NCBI GenBank assembly: GCA_003116975.1
Contig: BGKB01000108.1
Coordinates: 1 to 64,000 of the forward strand
Source: Aurantiochytrium sp. KH105
Lineage: Eukaryota > Sar > Bigyra > Thraustochytrida > Thraustochytriidae
Direction: 5' to 3'
DNA length: 64,000 nucleotides
The translations under genes and the position numbers were made by a program. Shown here one piece after another: positions 18,336-26,608 of the stretch (the first letter of the stretch is position 1; the number at the start of each line of letters is the position of its first letter). The notes below the pieces were generated by a model, which was given only the letters and a program-made list of their open reading frames with translations, was not told the DNA's origin and made no database searches.

Positions 18336-19070
18336 ATGTGGAGAAGGATGAAGGCCAGCAAAGCAGGCAGCGACGAGCAGTTCGACGATGAGGCGCAAAT
18401 GATCTTCGCCGCGCTAAATCTTGATTTGGGCCGGCGGGAAAGGTACAATGCTCTCGACGCTATCTACAAGCACCCAGACACTGGCGCCCAGGTTTTCGTT
18501 GGAAACCGAAATGCGGCATCCTCGAAGGAGACTCTCGACGCGAATGGCATCAAGCGCGTCGTCAATTGCACGGGTGATATGGAAAATTTCTTTGAAGATG
18601 ATGATAGCATGCACTATATGCGTTTTCGGATCGCGACCTGGATGCAAACAGTAAAGGAAATCCGTTCCAACGAGGCGTGTTTGGCCTTTGCTGAGCCCAT
18701 GCTCGAGTTTGTGGACACTGGTCTGGAACTTGGTGAGTCTGTGCTCATTCACTGTCTCGCTGGTGCGCACAGGGCCGGGACAACGGGCGTTATCGTCCTA
18801 ATGCACAAACTCAACGAACCCTTTCCGGAAGCCCTTCTCAAAGCGCGGCTCCTGAGGCCCGTGATCAATCCCATCGGGACTCTCAAGCTCTACGCGGAGC
18901 GCTACTCTATCGCTCTCGCGCAGACGCGAGTCTCGAATGACGCCTTCTCTTCAATCGCAGATCATGAGGAGGAGGACGAGGACGTGGACGAGGACGAGGA
19001 GGACGAGGAGGAAGACGTCCAAGACTCCACTGACGACAGCGCTACGCTTGATGCCGCCATAAGTTTCTAA
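18336..19070 (+). CDS. Dual-specificity-type protein phosphatase with acidic tail
   Basis: A 244-residue protein with the cysteine phosphatase loop H-C-L-A-G-A-H-R-A-G-T-T (nucleophile C140, R146), matching the HC-x5-R signature of dual-specificity phosphatases. The preceding segment V-F-V-G-N-R-N-A-A and G-I-K-R-V-V-N-C-T fits the usual DUSP beta strands (I-Y-L-G-x and G-I-T-x-V-L-N). Where the general-acid Asp is normally found, the sequence reads R-I-A-T-W-M-Q, with no obvious Asp, so catalysis may be weak or use another acid. The C-terminal 45 residues contain a run of Asp/Glu (about 210-230), suggesting nuclear or basic-partner binding. It is tail-to-tail with the Tudor-repeat gene, 48 bases apart. 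Confidence 0.8.
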   Translation: MWRRMKASKAGSDEQFDDEAQMIFAALNLDLGRRERYNALDAIYKHPDTGAQVFVGNRNAASSKETLDANGIKRVVNCTGDMENFFEDDDSMHYMRFRIATWMQTVKEIRSNEACLAFAEPMLEFVDTGLELGESVLIHCLAGAHRAGTTGVIVLMHKLNEPFPEALLKARLLRPVINPIGTLKLYAERYSIALAQTRVSNDAFSSIADHEEEDEDVDEDEEDEEEDVQDSTDDSATLDAAISF

Positions 19071-19118
19071 TGCTTCTGCTGCGAATAATTAGTTTCCCTC
19101 TTGTGTAAATTAGCCTGC

Positions 19119-22100
19119 TTATCCTAGTTCTGCGAGAAGAGCTCGGTCAAACTCTTCTTCAAGGGACGCAATCGCTCGTTGCGAGTCTACATTGTTTTCC
19201 GTCTCCGAAGCGGACGAGTGATACCCACGCCTGCGCGCAGCGACTCGAGCTACGAGTGCATTTACTGTCGCGGGATCGCCGCCACGCTGCTTAAAGTCGA
19301 GCAGGCGGAGCCTGCCTATAGCCTCTTGCAATTCGCGAATGTAGGCTGCACTAGCATCTTCGCCACTCGGGCCAGCATTTTTGTCAGGAGTTTGCGTAGC
19401 ATGCCCAAGCACAAAGACACGTCGCGCGACGTGCACGAAAAGCCGGTCCTTCGATCCGAGACCCAGGACATCGGTCCAAAGGCGATCGATCGGTCCACGA
19501 GGGAGCGATGACGATGAACTAAATAGCTCCTTCAGACAGCTCGAAAATCCATCAAACGAAAGGGAGTCTCGTTCACTGAACCAAGACTCGACCGTGGCTT
19601 CAGCGGTCTTTCGACCGCCTGAAAACAGCGCTGCCTCAATGCTCTTCAGACAGGCGCGACCACTCGCGCCACCGCCAAACACTTCACATTGTGACCGTGC
19701 TGCGGTCGCTCTTGCCTTCTTGGGCGACATTCTTTCAACTAGGTCTTCCAAACGGTCGCGTGCCTCTTCTTGAAGCTGGGGGAGCTCTCGATCTTCGCGC
19801 AGTGCATTGACTGCAATTCGTCCGGACCCTCGAGGGACGCCCTGTTGCCGCCGCCGTTGCTGTTGCTCTTCCTGTTCCATTGCTTCTTCGATGTCCCCAT
19901 GCACCAAATCGTCGACACCTGGCATCATTGGGGAGCGTACGGGAGAAATGGACTTGGCATGTGAAGATTTCGCACGTTCATACAAGCCAAAGGGCCCAAG
20001 CGCCTCGACAGCTCCGTGCACTTTGGCAGCCCAGTCCTTATCTAGCCCTACTTCCGTGACGAGCTCCTGTGCACTTAGACTGGCCAAGAGACAGCCATCG
20101 ATGGATCGGGCTCGAAACGCTCGCTGCACCTCTCGCGGCGCTCCAAGGCTTTGAGACAGCCATTCGAGAACATCTGCAACGCACCACTCGGGAAGATCCT
20201 GAGAGAGTGCTCGCGGATTGCGACGTGATCTTAGAATGTGATAAATCTCGCGCAGTTGATCGAGATGGGCAAGAATTTTGCGCCGATGCAGATTTCCTGT
20301 AATGCCCTCTGGAAGCTCTTCTTCCTCGAGGATGGCCAAAAGATGCTTACCCGTGAGTGTCTCAAATGCACTTGCAAGGGAAGGCAACTCGAGCTTGCGC
20401 TGCACCCACTGTCGCACGTCGTGCGCATTCCACGTTGAAGGGTCGGTGGGCAAGTCCGCAGCTCTCGAGTAGGCTTCGCACATGGCAAGACCCCCTCTTT
20501 TACTCCTGCTAGATTTCTTGTCACTTTGCAGGCCCAACCACTTGTCACTCGAGAGTGCATTAACCCACTGCTGGGTTTCAGTGGGGCTTTGGCCATAAAG
20601 GCGCTCACCAGCCTCATTGACGCGAATATTCGGATCGATACGCATGTCGATTGGCGCCTCTCGCGGTTCCCACAACCGCGCGCGAGCGTCTTGGCTCAAA
20701 GCTGCCACTGTTTCAGCGCCCAGGGTCTCCTCGAAATGAGCGGCGAGCTCCTGAGCCCCGGTGTCTTTGTATCGAGCAACAAACTCTCGCGCCACGGCCG
20801 CTTGCTTCTTCAAGTTTGCCCACTGGTTCTCCTTCTTCTTATTTTTGGAGCCTGCAACGCCTGCGGTTGCCCTCTTCTTCAAAGCAGCAGTTGCTGCTAT
20901 TGTCGTAGCAGAAATGGAATCTCTCTCGGAAGACTCAGCTGCGTTCACCTTTCTTTGAGGTATGAGAAAACGCATCAAGGCGGAGCAGCTGACGGCTTCT
21001 TTGCCCATGGAGGCAAAAACCTTGGCCGGGTGTTCTCGCAGGGGAGCAAGAAGGGCAGACCCTGAGAGCAATTTGCGAATTTGCGGTTTGCCGCGCACGG
21101 CCTTCACAAGAGCATCTTGTTTTATCTTCCCATCCGTGGGGATCTCCAAAAACGCAAACATTTGCTCGAGTCGCTGGCGCGCGATGCTGACTTCACGGTC
21201 TCTCGCGTCGAGAGACTTCGCAGAAGCAGACGAGGACATGCTACGTCTACTGACATTCGAATGACGTTTTTGCGTAAGAGACTGACGCCCCCTTGCGTGC
21301 GGCAAGAGCCAGATTGTCTCTTCGTGTTGCAGGACTTCGGCGCAGAGCATGGCGGACTTGACATGCGGAGGCTCAAGAACTTGTGTCCCGCCATCTCTTG
21401 CCAGTTGCACGCTTCGCCCCCCAAAGTGTTCGCGAATCTCAGGCCCAAGCACGAGTCCAGCTCGTTTCGGAAGGTCGGTCCTTAGACTTGCAATGGTCGC
21501 GCAAGGGTCGATGGGCGCAAAAAACTCACCCAGCGGGGTGTTTACAACAATTCCAAAGTCCGGCATTGCGAATTGCATGAACTCGGATTCGTCGAGCTCC
21601 CGATCACCATCGGCATCGAATTGCGCGATAATGGAATGAGCTGCCTCCAAACTTAGATCGTCCCCGCCACAGGCCTCGCTGAAGACGCGACATAGCTCGG
21701 TCGCGCTCACCTTGCCGGAACCATCGAGGTCAAATTTGCGAAACGCTCGAGCGAGGTCAGCGCCCCTTCCAATCAATGCACGGATCCTTCCTTCCAAGGA
21801 ATCCGGAGTTGGAGTCTGAAATAAAAAGTAATTGCGTAAGGCATCGAAGGACACCGTCTTCTGCTTGAGAAATTCATTGTCGACACGAAGCAAGACGGAA
21901 CGTAGCAGACGATCAGACGCACTATTGATGCGCAAGGCCTCTATCCCACGTCTAAAGCCAGCAAGATCGATGGCATCGTCTCTCCGTTGCGAGTGTTTTC
22001 GAAAGATCCGCAAAACGCGTTCTGGGTCAATGCTGCCGTCTTTTTGTCGCATTTTACGACTCACAGTGCCTCGAAGCATGCAAAGAAACACCTGGACCTT

Positions 22101-25100
22101 GTTTTCACTGGGCTCGAGCTCATATGCGGCACTTTCATCCGTTTTCAATTCTTCAACAACATTGATCTCTGACTTGGCCTTGACTTTTTCCTTGTTCAAA
22201 GATGCCACCCCGGGCGTGATTTCAATTGCGTGGCCACGAGAAACGACCTCTTTCGTGCAAGCATTATGCTCAGCCTCTCCAGACTGGCTAGGCGCCATGG
22301 ACTCGTCTCCGCACGAAATAGGAATGTCGGGGCTCTCAAAATTATTGGTGGGATTGCTCGTTGACGCAATCTCCTTTTCGGCTGAGGACGACATGTCGGC
22401 ACCTGTGGCAGGTGTCAGGTTCGAAGCTTTTATCTGCTTCTCGGCATTCGCGCTTGCTGTTGCCATTTCGACTCCAGGGGAAGCAGCCTCAGCCTTTGCT
22501 GCGGGCTGAGCAGCCAGATCCGGGTGCATCAATTCACATGGAAAGAATTCAATGATCTCCCCATCCTCAAACTTGACAGTGCAAGAGCCTCTTCCCGCAA
22601 TCTTTTGGACTTCTCCATGATAAGGCTGGGCCCATCCGGGCAGATGGCCTATCACGCGATCGCCCTTCTTGTATGCGTTGAGCGCTGTTGACAAAACCTC
22701 GCTGATCTTCCCCTTCTCAACGTCCCGGGCAACTTCACCATCGTCAAAGTTGATTGTCATCGTGTTTGCGGATCCGATCGCCGTCACCACGCCCTTGTAT
22801 GCGCGTTTCCATGTATCCAGCTTGGCTTGCACACGATCGCCAAGATGTACCTCGAGAACCTCGCGCTCCGAAGTAGAGTTGACATCGACGGACGGCGTCT
22901 TCATTTGTTCAGGCTTGGCGTTTTCCACAACGTCACCATCATCAAAGACGACGTGGAAAGTGCCGTCGCCATGAGCTGTCTTGATCGTACCTGGGTAATG
23001 CTGATCCCACTCTGGAATTTGTACTTCGACGCGAGCTCCCACCTTCCAAGCCGTCTCTGGTTTCTTTGCGGACTTGACTGCTTGCTGAGCAAGTGCTCTC
23101 ATTTGTTCTGGCTTGGCATGCTCCACAACGTCACCATCATCAAAGACGACATGGAAAGTGCCGTCGTCGTGAGCTGCCTTGATCGTACCCGGGTAATGCT
23201 GATCCCATTCAGGGATTTGCACTTCGACACGGGCTCCCACCTTCCAAGCTGATTTCAGTCGTTCTGATTTCGTTGCAGGTTTCTCGGCTTGTTGAGCAGG
23301 TACTCGCATCTGATCTAATTTTGCACTCTTGACGACGTCGCCGTCGTCAAAGACAACATGATAAGTATCGTCTGCATTCACATTTTTCACAGTCCCAGGA
23401 TAATGCTGATCCCATTCTGGGATTTGCACTTCGACACGAGCTCCCACCTTCCAAGCTGACTCTGGTTTCTTTGCGGGTTTCTCGGCTTGTTGAGCAGGTG
23501 CCCTCATTTGTTCTGGCTTGGCATGCTCCACAACGTCACCATCATCAAAGACGACATGGAAAGTGCCGTCGTCATGAGCTGTCTTGATCGTACCCGGGTA
23601 ATGCTGATCCCATTCTGGGATTTGCACTTCGACACGAGCTCCCACCTTCCAATCTGACTCTGGTTTACTTGTGGGTTTCTCGGCTTGTTGAGCAGGTGCT
23701 CGCATCTGGGTTGACTTTGCATTCTTGACGACGTCCCCGTCATCAAAGACAACATGATAGGTACCATCTTTATTCGCCTTCTCTATGGTTCCAGGATAAT
23801 GCTGATCCCATTCAGGAATCTGTACTTCGACACGGGATCCCTTTTGCCATTTTGTCGATGCTTCAACTGTTCGCATGTACTTTGCTTCCAGCGCAGGGAC
23901 CATCTCACCATCTTCGAAGCTGACACAATAAGTTCCATCCGAATTTGCGCCCAAGATCGTCCCTGTATAGAATTGAGACCACTCAGGAATCTTCGCTTCG
24001 ATGCACTGATTCACGGCAAACTTGGCGGAAGTTGGCTTTGAGGCCGACACAGGCTGGTTCTCGGTTTGCCTCCCCTGCTTCTCCTGCTTTTCCTGCTTTT
24101 CCTGCTGCGTCGTACTATTTTGGGCGAGTTTTTCGACATCCTCATAAAGTACTGAGTCCTGGCACTCGCCATCGTCAAAGAGAATTTGATACGTGCCATT
24201 GAGATTGGCAGATTGAATCGTCCCCGGATAGGCTTCTTTCCATGCAGGAATCTTTGCCAAAACGCGGGTCCCGGAAGGAAAGAGCTTTGGTCGCGCTTTG
24301 CGCAAGAGATCGCTTGGGACCAGGGGGACGTGCTCCCCATCGTCAAAGTGGCACTCGTAACCGCTACGGCCCACCGCAGCAACGACTTTTCCGCCGTAAA
24401 ATTTGTCCCAGCCTGCAAGTTTTGCCTCAATGCGGTCCTCTGGTGAAAATGTCTGGAATGTTTTCACTTCTTTGAGTTGAGCCTCGGCAACTGTGTCAAC
24501 GATCTCGCCGTCATCAAAGAGGACCTTGTAAACGCCTGAGCCTGAGCAGCCGTCCACAATGCCTTCGTACTCCTGATCCCATCCATCGAGCTGAGCAGAG
24601 ACTTTGTCACCTCGGGCAAATTTGCTAGAGTGCAGAGGTCCGTTTCCGCCTTTGCTAGTTTCCTGCAAAGGCTGCACAAAGTCTATTGGAACATATTCGA
24701 CTTTTTCGCCATCGTCAAAGTGGATCTCGCATGCGCCTGGGCCTTTGACAGCCTTTACGATTCCTTCGAAAGCCTGGCCATTCCAAACGGCTAGGGAGAC
24801 GCGAACACGTTGTCCGGGTTTGACTTTATTCTCGCAAGCAAGAATACGCATCTGCCCTGCTTGGACTACATCGATGCTCTCACCATCGTCAAAGTCGACA
24901 GCAAAAGTGCCATCCTTGTTCACACGAACAATAACGCCTTTGTAGAACGTGCTCCAGCCGTCGACCTTGGCTTCTACTCTGGCGCCGAGCACGAAGGCGC
25001 CATTGCTATCCTGTCCTCCGCCGTCTTCTTGTTCGTCAGGGCCTGCTGCAGCACGGAACTCTTTGGCCATGCGCGCAAACTCAGAGTCTGCTTTGCCGTC

Positions 25101-25106
25101 GCCCAT
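19119..25106 (-). CDS. Giant Tudor/agenet-like repeat protein with EF-hands and two SAM domains
   Basis: A 1,995-residue protein. Residues ~40-880 hold 13 repeats of about 45 residues each with the pattern G-x-R-V-x-x-x-I-x-x-W-x-x-x-Y-x-G-x-I-x-x-x-x-x-D-G-T-x-x-V-x-F-D-D-G, resembling Tudor/agenet beta-barrels that read methylated lysine or arginine. Repeats 7-11 are nearly identical. Next come two EF-hand loops near residues 1124 and 1160 (D-L-D-G-S-G-K-V-S-A-T-E and D-A-D-G-D-R-E-L-D-E-S-E), then SAM domains near 1557-1622 and 1637-1707. The linkers are Glu/Lys/Ser-rich. The start at 25106 (M-G-D-G-K-A-D) follows a basic leader that is open 61 more codons; I prefer the internal start because the acidic, repeat-bearing part begins there. 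It could be a chromatin or scaffold protein with calcium input; that role is inference. Confidence 0.85.
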   Translation of the reverse strand: MGDGKADSEFARMAKEFRAAAGPDEQEDGGGQDSNGAFVLGARVEAKVDGWSTFYKGVIVRVNKDGTFAVDFDDGESIDVVQAGQMRILACENKVKPGQRVRVSLAVWNGQAFEGIVKAVKGPGACEIHFDDGEKVEYVPIDFVQPLQETSKGGNGPLHSSKFARGDKVSAQLDGWDQEYEGIVDGCSGSGVYKVLFDDGEIVDTVAEAQLKEVKTFQTFSPEDRIEAKLAGWDKFYGGKVVAAVGRSGYECHFDDGEHVPLVPSDLLRKARPKLFPSGTRVLAKIPAWKEAYPGTIQSANLNGTYQILFDDGECQDSVLYEDVEKLAQNSTTQQEKQEKQEKQGRQTENQPVSASKPTSAKFAVNQCIEAKIPEWSQFYTGTILGANSDGTYCVSFEDGEMVPALEAKYMRTVEASTKWQKGSRVEVQIPEWDQHYPGTIEKANKDGTYHVVFDDGDVVKNAKSTQMRAPAQQAEKPTSKPESDWKVGARVEVQIPEWDQHYPGTIKTAHDDGTFHVVFDDGDVVEHAKPEQMRAPAQQAEKPAKKPESAWKVGARVEVQIPEWDQHYPGTVKNVNADDTYHVVFDDGDVVKSAKLDQMRVPAQQAEKPATKSERLKSAWKVGARVEVQIPEWDQHYPGTIKAAHDDGTFHVVFDDGDVVEHAKPEQMRALAQQAVKSAKKPETAWKVGARVEVQIPEWDQHYPGTIKTAHGDGTFHVVFDDGDVVENAKPEQMKTPSVDVNSTSEREVLEVHLGDRVQAKLDTWKRAYKGVVTAIGSANTMTINFDDGEVARDVEKGKISEVLSTALNAYKKGDRVIGHLPGWAQPYHGEVQKIAGRGSCTVKFEDGEIIEFFPCELMHPDLAAQPAAKAEAASPGVEMATASANAEKQIKASNLTPATGADMSSSAEKEIASTSNPTNNFESPDIPISCGDESMAPSQSGEAEHNACTKEVVSRGHAIEITPGVASLNKEKVKAKSEINVVEELKTDESAAYELEPSENKVQVFLCMLRGTVSRKMRQKDGSIDPERVLRIFRKHSQRRDDAIDLAGFRRGIEALRINSASDRLLRSVLLRVDNEFLKQKTVSFDALRNYFLFQTPTPDSLEGRIRALIGRGADLARAFRKFDLDGSGKVSATELCRVFSEACGGDDLSLEAAHSIIAQFDADGDRELDESEFMQFAMPDFGIVVNTPLGEFFAPIDPCATIASLRTDLPKRAGLVLGPEIREHFGGRSVQLARDGGTQVLEPPHVKSAMLCAEVLQHEETIWLLPHARGRQSLTQKRHSNVSRRSMSSSASAKSLDARDREVSIARQRLEQMFAFLEIPTDGKIKQDALVKAVRGKPQIRKLLSGSALLAPLREHPAKVFASMGKEAVSCSALMRFLIPQRKVNAAESSERDSISATTIAATAALKKRATAGVAGSKNKKKENQWANLKKQAAVAREFVARYKDTGAQELAAHFEETLGAETVAALSQDARARLWEPREAPIDMRIDPNIRVNEAGERLYGQSPTETQQWVNALSSDKWLGLQSDKKSSRSKRGGLAMCEAYSRAADLPTDPSTWNAHDVRQWVQRKLELPSLASAFETLTGKHLLAILEEEELPEGITGNLHRRKILAHLDQLREIYHILRSRRNPRALSQDLPEWCVADVLEWLSQSLGAPREVQRAFRARSIDGCLLASLSAQELVTEVGLDKDWAAKVHGAVEALGPFGLYERAKSSHAKSISPVRSPMMPGVDDLVHGDIEEAMEQEEQQQRRRQQGVPRGSGRIAVNALREDRELPQLQEEARDRLEDLVERMSPKKARATAARSQCEVFGGGASGRACLKSIEAALFSGGRKTAEATVESWFSERDSLSFDGFSSCLKELFSSSSSLPRGPIDRLWTDVLGLGSKDRLFVHVARRVFVLGHATQTPDKNAGPSGEDASAAYIRELQEAIGRLRLLDFKQRGGDPATVNALVARVAARRRGYHSSASETENNVDSQRAIASLEEEFDRALLAELG
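22890..23870 (-). repeat. Five near-identical ~200-bp coding repeats in the Tudor gene
   Basis: Tandem units with a period of about 198-210 bases, each encoding G-A-R-V-E-V-Q-I-P-E-W-D-Q-H-Y-P-G-T and a linker rich in A-Q-Q-A-E-K. The landmark TGCTGATCCCA recurs near 23000, 23200, 23410, 23608 and 23809 on the + strand. High identity between units implies recent expansion or gene conversion. Confidence 0.85.
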
Positions 25107-25723
25107 GGTCTTTGCGCTTGCGACTCGCGTTTGGTATGTTTTTTTGTGGTTTTTTAGCGTCCGAGCAAAAACCAACCTAGCCCAGTCTCGTTTGGGCTCT
25201 CTTGCGGTTGCGTCGGGCCACGCTGCGGCGTTCGCACAGAGCCTCTTATGCCCTCCGTTTCTGTTTGGCGTCCAGCTAGCTGCTGGCAAAACCGCGAGCC
25301 CAGCGCGAACGCGCGTCGCGACGCCTGCTTCGAGGCAGCGGCACTGCGCTGCTAAATCACACAGCGAAGGCGAACAAGCCGGAGCTCACCTTCCCTTCAA
25401 GCTCTGTCTGTCATTCGCGTTCCGAGTCACCGGGCGCGGGTCACTGTAACGGCTAGCCCGCGCGAGCTCCTGGGATGGACGTGCAAGATCGGGTCCGAGG
25501 AGTGCGACAGACAAAGGCGTGCCGCAAGCAAATGCGGAAAGGACTGCCGCATGATCTCATTCTCGCGAGTAGCGACGCTGTCGCCAGGCGGAGGCGAGGC
25601 GGCCCGGCGCGCTCGCCGGCGAGTCGTTTGACGAGGCCGCCGTGAGCAGGCGCTGCGCTGCCTCGCACGGACTCTCTGGACAGGCCGGGCGGCGAGTTGC
25701 TGGCAGCGCAGAACGCGAACACG
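25107..25723. other. Divergent intergenic region, Tudor gene / orphan gene
   Basis: GC-rich leader sequence for two divergent genes. Frames on both strands are open but lack recognisable domains. No RNA gene or repeat was seen. Confidence 0.4.
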
Positions 25724-26374
25724 ATGCCCGTCTTCAGGTTCCACGCGGCCGTGCGCGTCGCGGCGGGCAAGCCCCGGCCCGAGGCGGCGGGCGTGCAGGT
25801 GGTCGCGGCCCCGAAGCCGTCGAACAAGCCCGACGGAGGCGGCGAAGCGCATCGGCGCAAGAGACGCAAGGGCGGCCGCGAGGCGCCGGCCGCGGGCGAC
25901 GGCGCAGGAGGCGAGGCGAGGCAAGAGATCCACGACGAAGAGGCCCGCGAGCGCGAGCTCGAAGGGGCAACGCGCCGAGCTCTCCTTCCCGTGTCCCTGT
26001 GCCTGTCAGAAGTCGACTGGTTGACGGCGACGGCCGGCGCTGGGTCGGCTGAGCTCGTGCAAGAGCCTGAGACGCCTTGCTTCGAGCTGGTGCGTGACAT
26101 TGTGCTGCACGAGGCTGCAACCTTGCTAGTGGCAGCCAAGCCTGATGCTCACGTCATTGCACCCACGCCCAGGCCGAACGTAAAGTGGCCAAAGATTGTC
26201 CGCAAGGAGGCCTCTGTAAACAAGTGGAATAAAGCCGAGAAGCGATGCGTTGAGCTCAAATTCTCTTCCGTGCGGGCCGAGCTGACGCTCTCAGACTTTC
26301 GAGGCGAGTATTATGTAGACAATGAAGCAATGGTTCCATTTCGTGTCTCCTCGATGGTTACGTACAAATTGTAA
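25724..26374 (+). CDS. Hypothetical protein
   Basis: A 216-residue product I do not recognise. The N-terminal third is low-complexity and basic (H-R-R-K-R-R-K-G-G-R near residue 50, a possible nuclear signal) followed by Glu/Arg-rich sequence. The last 100 residues look like a folded domain (V-K-W-P-K-I-V-R-K-E-A, then C-V-E-L-K-F-S-S-V-R-A-E-L-T-L). The start at 25724 (M-P-V-F-R-F) is preferred over 25697, since no motif supports the earlier Met. Long antisense frames overlap the 5' half only, while the 3' half is open only in this frame, which supports it as real. Function unknown. Confidence 0.5.
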   Translation: MPVFRFHAAVRVAAGKPRPEAAGVQVVAAPKPSNKPDGGGEAHRRKRRKGGREAPAAGDGAGGEARQEIHDEEARERELEGATRRALLPVSLCLSEVDWLTATAGAGSAELVQEPETPCFELVRDIVLHEAATLLVAAKPDAHVIAPTPRPNVKWPKIVRKEASVNKWNKAEKRCVELKFSSVRAELTLSDFRGEYYVDNEAMVPFRVSSMVTYKL

Positions 26375-26608
26375 AATATCTAAGGTGCGTTTTTTTTCGC
26401 GATCGTTAGGCCTATGTAGGCTGTGCCAGGGCGCGCCCTGATTTCTTTCTGCTTATGAGTAAACGTACAAGATCTTGACAACTTTCGAGCAATTGCAGCG
26501 GATTTGGCATAATCACTTTTTTTCCATCGATTAGGAGAGAATGTGCAAACTCCCCCTCCTGAAGTGCGCTGGTTTTATATTATTATTTACTGAATGTGCT
26601 ACTTTTTT

